Of a DNA stretch of 35,468 nucleotides, positions 32,394 to 35,468 are shown one piece after another. This stretch comes from an uncultured Ruminococcus sp. Lineage in GTDB: Bacteria > Bacillota > Clostridia > Oscillospirales > Ruminococcaceae. Within the stretch, counting starts at the first letter, position 1; each line of letters begins with the position of its first letter. The notes beneath the pieces were generated by a model. It did not search any database, was not told the DNA's origin, and worked only from the letters and a program-made list of their open reading frames with translations. Location of the stretch: NCBI GenBank assembly GCA_900539835.1, contig UQDR01000021.1:1-35468 (forward strand), given 5' to 3'. Both the position numbers and the translations under genes were made by a program.

Positions 32394-32774
32394 ATGTCAT
32401 TATTTAATTTTGGTAAGAAAAAGGAAGAAAAGAGAGCACCTGCTTGTGCTTGTGAATGCGGTGGTGCTTGTGAAACAGAAGAAGTAATTGATATTTCAAA
32501 TGGTTGCTGTTCTGATACCAATGACGAAATATGCTGTATTAAAGTGCTTGGCGCAGGGTGCAAATCCTGCCATGAACAATATGAAAATGCAAAAGCTGCT
32601 GTTAAAAATTTGGGTATTGATATTGAAGTTGAATATATAACAGATTTGCAAAAGGTTATGGCCTATGGTGTTATGAGTATGCCTGCCATTGTTGTTAATG
32701 ATAAGGTTGTTTCAATGGGCAAGGTATTAAAAACTGTGGATGTTGAGAAACTGCTCGATAAACTGCAAAAATAA
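32394..32774 (+). CDS. Small thioredoxin-fold protein with Cys-rich N-terminal extension
   Basis: 126 residues. The C-terminal part (about 46-126) is a TM0996/MTH895-type glutaredoxin-like redox protein: CCIKVLGAGCKSCHEQYENAKAAVKNLGIDIEVEYITDLQKVMAYGVMSMPAIVVNDKVV, active site Cys56-Lys-Ser-Cys59. The first 48 residues carry eight more cysteines (ACACECGGACE, GCC, CC), an extension not needed for the fold and likely to bind a metal(loid). GGAGG lies upstream of ATG 32394. It stands between ccdA-like and arsC genes, so it may be the cytoplasmic electron donor or an arsenite carrier. Both roles are inference. Confidence 0.82.
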   Translation: MSLFNFGKKKEEKRAPACACECGGACETEEVIDISNGCCSDTNDEICCIKVLGAGCKSCHEQYENAKAAVKNLGIDIEVEYITDLQKVMAYGVMSMPAIVVNDKVVSMGKVLKTVDVEKLLDKLQK

Positions 32775-32788
32775 AGAAGGTAAATGAA

Positions 32789-33169
32789 TTGAAAAAAATT
32801 GCTTTTATATGTGTGCATAATTCGTGCAGAAGTCAAATAGCAGAAGCTCTCGGAAAGCATTTGTTAGGAGATAAATTTGATTTTTATTCGGCAGGTACTG
32901 AAACTAAACCTCAGATAAATCACGATGCTGTTAGATTGATGAAACAACTCTATAACATTGATATGGAAAAAACGCAGTACAGCAAAACTATTGATGAAAT
33001 TCCTACACCTGATATTGCAATATCAATGGGTTGTGATGTAGGTTGCCCTTTCATTGATAAAGGCTTTGATGATGATTGGGGAATACCTGATCCGACAGGA
33101 CAAAATGATGATGTTTTTGTTGAGGTAATAAACCGAATTAAAAATAATATTGTGAACTTGTCCTATTAA
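32789..33169 (+). CDS. arsC: Arsenate reductase, thioredoxin-coupled (LMW-PTP type)
   Basis: 126 residues. The N-terminal P-loop FICVHNSCRSQIAEA has nucleophile Cys8 and Arg14 (CX5R). GCDVGCP provides Cys82 and Cys86 for the disulfide relay, and WGIPDPTG holds the general-acid Asp101. This is the Staphylococcus aureus-type ArsC that reduces arsenate to arsenite with electrons from thioredoxin. In the staphylococcal enzyme the relay cysteines are seven residues apart; here they are four apart, as in clostridial relatives. Translation begins at TTG (32789), with AAGG upstream. It is the last gene of the cargo operon, and no clear terminator follows. Confidence 0.9.
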   Translation: MKKIAFICVHNSCRSQIAEALGKHLLGDKFDFYSAGTETKPQINHDAVRLMKQLYNIDMEKTQYSKTIDEIPTPDIAISMGCDVGCPFIDKGFDDDWGIPDPTGQNDDVFVEVINRIKNNIVNLSY

Positions 33170-33236
33170 ACTGTTGAGTTTTATTTTTAACTGTGTTAGT
33201 ATAATATACAGAAAATAAACCAAGTTATTCTAAAAG

Positions 33237-33256
33237 ATTGATACTGTTTTGATACT
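33237..33256 (+). repeat. Integrase arm-site-like repeat, right copy
   Basis: Identical to 24390-24409 over 20 bp and in the same orientation (ATTGATACT-GT-TTTGATACT). It lies 103 bp inside the right core site. The bases around it differ from the left copy. Confidence 0.65.
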
Positions 33257-33324
33257 AAAAATTTCGTAAAACAAAAATACAACAATAAAAACGAAATAAT
33301 ATAGATATTAAAGCAAGTCAAGTC

Positions 33325-33340
33325 TAAACAAATATGTTTA
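33325..33340. promoter_or_regulatory. Fifth operator palindrome, at the right end of the element
   Basis: TAAACA-AATA-TGTTTA, the same 16-bp palindrome as in the xis-int control region 8 kb away, 19 bp inside the right core. The bases around it (GTCAAGTC before, TAGTATTTG after) recall the xis-int promoter but lack a proper -35 and -10. Gene-free otherwise between 33170 and 33470. Confidence 0.7.
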
Positions 33341-33359
33341 GTATTTGTTTGAATTAGGC

Positions 33360-33370
33360 GAGTGGGAATA
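33360..33370 (+). other. Right attachment core (attR)
   Basis: GAGTGGGAATA, direct repeat of the guaA 3' end at 24321-24331. In the uninterrupted chromosome the next base would give a TAA stop for guaA, followed at once by a terminator. Confidence 0.75.
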
Positions 33371-33378
33371 AAAATAAA

Positions 33379-33420
33379 AGCGTGAAAACCCTCTATTATT
33401 AGGGCTTCACGCTCTTTTTT
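33379..33420. terminator. Terminator just beyond the element, probably the original guaA terminator
   Basis: AGCGTGAA...CCCT / AGGG...TTCACGCT (33379-33392 with 33401-33413), followed by TTTTTTT on the plus side and by TTTTATTTTTATT on the minus side. It sits 9 bp after the right core, where guaA would end without the element. It also ends the leftward cluster at 33470-35468. Confidence 0.8.
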
Positions 33421-33428
33421 TATGTAAC

Positions 33429-33446
33429 TGCAACCTTTTTGCAACC
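33429..33446 (+). repeat. TGCAACC direct repeat next to the second integrase cluster
   Basis: TGCAACC-TTTT-TGCAACC, two 7-bp units 11 bp apart, the same spacing as TTGATACT in the first element's arm sites. It may be an arm site for the second integrase; this rests on spacing and position only. Confidence 0.35.
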
Positions 33447-33469
33447 AATCCATATTATTTTAGAATAAT

Positions 33470-33958
33470 TTATCCCCACATTTCTTTTAGAAGTTCTACT
33501 CCTTTTTCATATGTGATTTTGCCAGTGGATATATAAATTATAATTGGTAATACTTCAATTAATATTTCAATAGGCTTTTGAATAGCATAAAAGAAATAGT
33601 CAGAACAGCTTTCTATGTAAGAATAGGGTAGTTTTGTTGCAAAAGCTATGTCATTGGTATCAGATAACATAATAAATTTTCCATACAAATCATAGGTGTT
33701 AGAATAACAGTTGACTTCATTTACAAACTTAATAACAGAAATCAAATTTTTTTCTTGTATTATTTTAGGGTGAGGAAAAATCATAACCTCGACTTTTTCT
33801 TTATAAAATTTTGCTTGCAACTGCAACTCTATAGGATTTAATAAGTCATTTTTCAAACAGCAAGTATAATTATTTCCTAATAAAGCAAACGCTTCTTCAT
33901 AAGGATTTAAGCTTTTTATATCTCTTATAGTTTTATCCATAGCTTCTACATGATTCAT
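33470..33958 (-). CDS. Hypothetical protein, weakly YbjN-like
   Basis: 162 residues. Alternating strands and helices with VISVIKFVNEVNCYSNTYDLYGKFIMLSDTNDIAFATKLPY in the middle recall the YbjN/type III chaperone-like fold (short strand, N-x-x-N, G-F, D--D, F), but I cannot assign a family firmly. Its ATG overlaps the stop of the upstream metallophosphoesterase frame by 4 nt and AGGAGG stands before it, so the two were made together. A terminator follows. Function unknown. Confidence 0.6.
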   Translation of the reverse strand: MNHVEAMDKTIRDIKSLNPYEEAFALLGNNYTCCLKNDLLNPIELQLQAKFYKEKVEVMIFPHPKIIQEKNLISVIKFVNEVNCYSNTYDLYGKFIMLSDTNDIAFATKLPYSYIESCSDYFFYAIQKPIEILIEVLPIIIYISTGKITYEKGVELLKEMWG

Positions 33959-34512
33959 TGTTGACCTCCTATAATTTCTTCAAATGTTCGTGGAGTATAA
34001 TTCATATAATCAAGCATTGCCCCAACATTAAACATATTACAAGGAACTTTATATTTATATATCATTTCAAGTTTGATATTTTCCATTCACTCTGCTTCAA
34101 ATGATTGATGAACATGCCCATAAAAGTGATACCAGTCATTTGAGAAGTGATTATTAAAGCAAGGAATAGGATAGTGGCAAAGAACGATATTTTTGTTTTG
34201 GTCTTTGACTTCCAAATAGTCCGTTACTTCATCAAAGTATTTTATGACTTCTTCATTGATTACATCAACATCATGATTTCCTTTTATAAGAACCTTATGT
34301 CCTTTAAGCTGTTCCAATATACCTATTGCCTGTTCAGTTTTTATACAACAAAACATATCACCGAGGGTATAGACTGTATCATTATAGCTAATGGCATTGT
34401 TCCAGTTTTTAATCATAGTATCATTCATTTCTTCAACGCTGTTAAATGGTCTGCTATCATAAAGAATAATATTCTTGTGACCGAAATGTAAGTCAGAGAT
34501 GTAGAAATTCAT
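33955..34512 (-). pseudogene. Metallophosphoesterase gene with in-frame TGA
   Basis: The frame from ATG 34512 gives a calcineurin-like phosphoesterase: FYISDLHFGHKNII (metal motif D-H), YTLGDMF, IKGNHDVD, LCHYPIP, FYGHVHQSFEAE. There it meets TGA at 34089-34087. Beyond the TGA the same frame continues as MENIKLEM ... CNMFNVGAMLDYMNYTPRTFEEIIGG to a stop at 33957-33955, the normal end of this family. Most likely a TGG (Trp) codon mutated to TGA. The truncated 141-residue protein keeps all metal ligands, so partial activity cannot be excluded. GGAG lies before the start, overlapping the end of the integrase reading. Confidence 0.75.
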
Positions 34513-34516
34513 TTTT

Positions 34517-35468
34517 TTACTCCTTTTCTGTATTAGTTTTATGTTTTACAAATTGATTAGATGTAAATTCTCTTTTAATATTATCATCTTTATTGACAGT
34601 AATCAAGTTATTCAGCTTTTCAGCAACTTCTTTGTTAGTGTTTGGGTTAAATGACCGTATGTTCCTAATGTTGTTTCTATGTCTTCATGACCTAATCTAT
34701 CTCTTACTACTATAGCATTTTCGCCTAAAGAAATCAATAGTGAAGCGTGGCTATGTCTTAACGCATGAGTTTTTATTTTATGTACTCCTGCCAGTTTAGA
34801 ATGTCGCTCAATAATATGTTTTGCTGTGCTTTTATTAGTAGGTAAACCGTTATATGAAAGAATATATTTAGAAGATATAATATTTTTACTCTGAATGGCT
34901 TTCCAATCCTTTAAATAATTTATTGTATTATCATCTAAAGCTATTGTCCGGTTTCCCGCTCTTGTTTTTGGCTCTGTAACATAAAATTCTTTAGCACTTT
35001 TATAATACATTGATTTATTAACTGTAAGAGTTTTATTTTCAAAATCAATATCTTCCCATTCTAATGCCTGTGCTTCTCCTAATCTTAAACCTGTCATAAA
35101 CAAAAGCCATATAATCATAAACGTATAGTGTTCGTAATAATTAGATATATCAAAGGTGGACATTACCTTTTCAAATTCCTCTTGTGTCCAAAAATCAATT
35201 TTCTTTTTAGACTTTTTCACATTACCAACTTGTTTAGCTACATTTTTATTGAGCAAACCCAGTTTGACAGCTAAATCTAAACTCATTTGAAATAAGCCGA
35301 ATATATTTCGTATATAAGCATTTGAATATTTTTCAGATAATATATTTTGCCACTTTTTTATCATTGGAGCATTTATATCTTTCAATTTGGTATTATAAAA
35401 ATATACAAAATGTATTCTCATTGAAGATACTCTATTATCAAAAGTTCGTGGCTTAACATTTCTTTTAT
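34517..35468 (-). pseudogene. Second tyrosine integrase, C-terminal frameshift, cut by window edge
   Basis: The frame is open to the right edge, so the N-terminus is missing from view. Visible are part of the core-binding domain (INAPMIKKWQNILSEKYSNAYIRNIFGL) and the catalytic domain with MTGLRLGEAQ (Arg), EPKTRAGNRT, HALRHSHASLL (His, Arg), LGHEDIETTLGTYGHL (His, Tyr). The main frame stops at 34612. A second frame takes up right after TYGHL as PNTNKEVAEKLNNLITVN and runs to a stop at 34519-34517, next to the phosphoesterase start. One base is missing near 34648. All catalytic residues precede the lesion, so activity may be reduced and not lost. Confidence 0.78.

Larger units (their letters stand above)
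24321..33370. mobile_element. Integrative mobilizable element (about 9 kb) in the 3' end of guaA
   Basis: Bounded by direct repeats GAGTGGGAATA at 24321-24331 and 33360-33370 (period 9,039 bp). The left core lies in the guaA end, a site known to be used by several genomic islands. Contents in order: XRE repressor, xis, tyrosine integrase, MobC-like protein, RepA-like ATPase, probable oriT, MobV relaxase, TnpV, and an arsenic/thiol cargo operon. There is no type IV secretion system, so the element should be mobilizable and not self-transmissible. The arm-type repeat TTGATACT-GT-TTTGATACT lies inside both ends. Removing the element would place guaA 8-10 bp before the terminator at 33379. Confidence 0.88.

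Noticed and set aside
24390..33256. Treating the 20-bp TTGATACT repeats as the att cores
   Set aside because: The guaA end itself is duplicated further out (24321 and 33360), and a fifth operator copy lies outside the 20-bp repeat but inside the outer pair. The inner repeats therefore fit arm sites better.
24321..33370. Calling the element a self-transmissible ICE
   Set aside because: There is a relaxase but no coupling protein, VirB4-like ATPase or other secretion genes within the bounded 9 kb.
33955..34512. Selenocysteine at the TGA of the metallophosphoesterase
   Set aside because: No SECIS-like hairpin immediately after the TGA, the position is not a catalytic one in the family, and a neighbouring gene also carries a lesion. 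A nonsense mutation of a Trp codon is simpler.
1..35468. CRISPR arrays, tRNA or rRNA genes
   Set aside because: No regularly spaced direct repeats with unique spacers, no tRNA cloverleaf and no rRNA-like sequence were seen. The repeated elements found are dispersed hairpins, not CRISPR.

Overview
The window looks like a low-GC, Gram-positive, probably spore-forming Clostridia chromosome of the Ruminococcaceae/Oscillospiraceae type. Supporting this are a SleB-type cortex hydrolase, SecG, a DUF1836 regulator, a GH94 disaccharide phosphorylase, strong AAGGAGG-type ribosome binding sites and TTGACA/TATAAT promoters. The species is inferred only from gene content.

Chromosomal part (1-24320). The left edge holds a strong leftward promoter. 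Then come sleB, a 41-residue membrane peptide, secG, a GNAT acetyltransferase and rnr. A gene-free stretch of modular hairpin repeats (about 5090-5480) follows. Next are a lipoprotein resembling a chain-length determinant, a Cu/Zn SOD-like protein on the minus strand, a YjbR/MmcQ protein and a polyprenyl-phosphate sugar transferase with its own leader. The serC-serA operon gives the first steps of serine synthesis. A leftward operon holds tatD, a family 2 glycosyltransferase and an SseB-domain gene; tatD appears to have no normal start codon (ATT). Then follow DUF1836 plus SPFH genes, a phosphoribosyltransferase-like gene with altered PRPP loop, a small XRE regulator, hsp20, GH94, a GyrI-like gene, a decayed HAD phosphatase and guaA. 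Three copies of a 145-bp multi-hairpin element are dispersed here, two of them in inverted orientation on either side of hsp20.

Integrated element (24321-33370). A roughly 9-kb integrative mobilizable element sits in the 3' end of guaA. It is bounded by an 11-bp core repeat (GAGTGGGAATA). Inside both ends lies a 20-bp directly repeated sequence, probably integrase arm sites. The element carries an XRE repressor divergent from xis-int, a MobC-like protein, a RepA-like ATPase, a probable oriT, a MobV relaxase and TnpV. Five 16-bp palindromes (TAAACA-N4-TGTTTA) are present. Four lie in the divergent control region, one of them exactly filling the spacer of the xis-int promoter, and the fifth lies at the far right end. 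The cargo is an ArsR-regulated operon: ArsP-type permease, membrane thioredoxin, CcdA-like membrane protein, small thioredoxin with a Cys-rich N-terminal extension, and a thioredoxin-type arsenate reductase. Together these suggest arsenic resistance with its own electron supply.

Right edge (33371-35468). Immediately beyond the right core site is a terminator hairpin. After it lies a leftward cluster with a second tyrosine integrase (frameshifted, and cut by the window edge), a metallophosphoesterase with an in-frame TGA, and a hypothetical gene. This looks like the decaying end of a second element next to the first, possibly a tandem insertion at the same guaA site.
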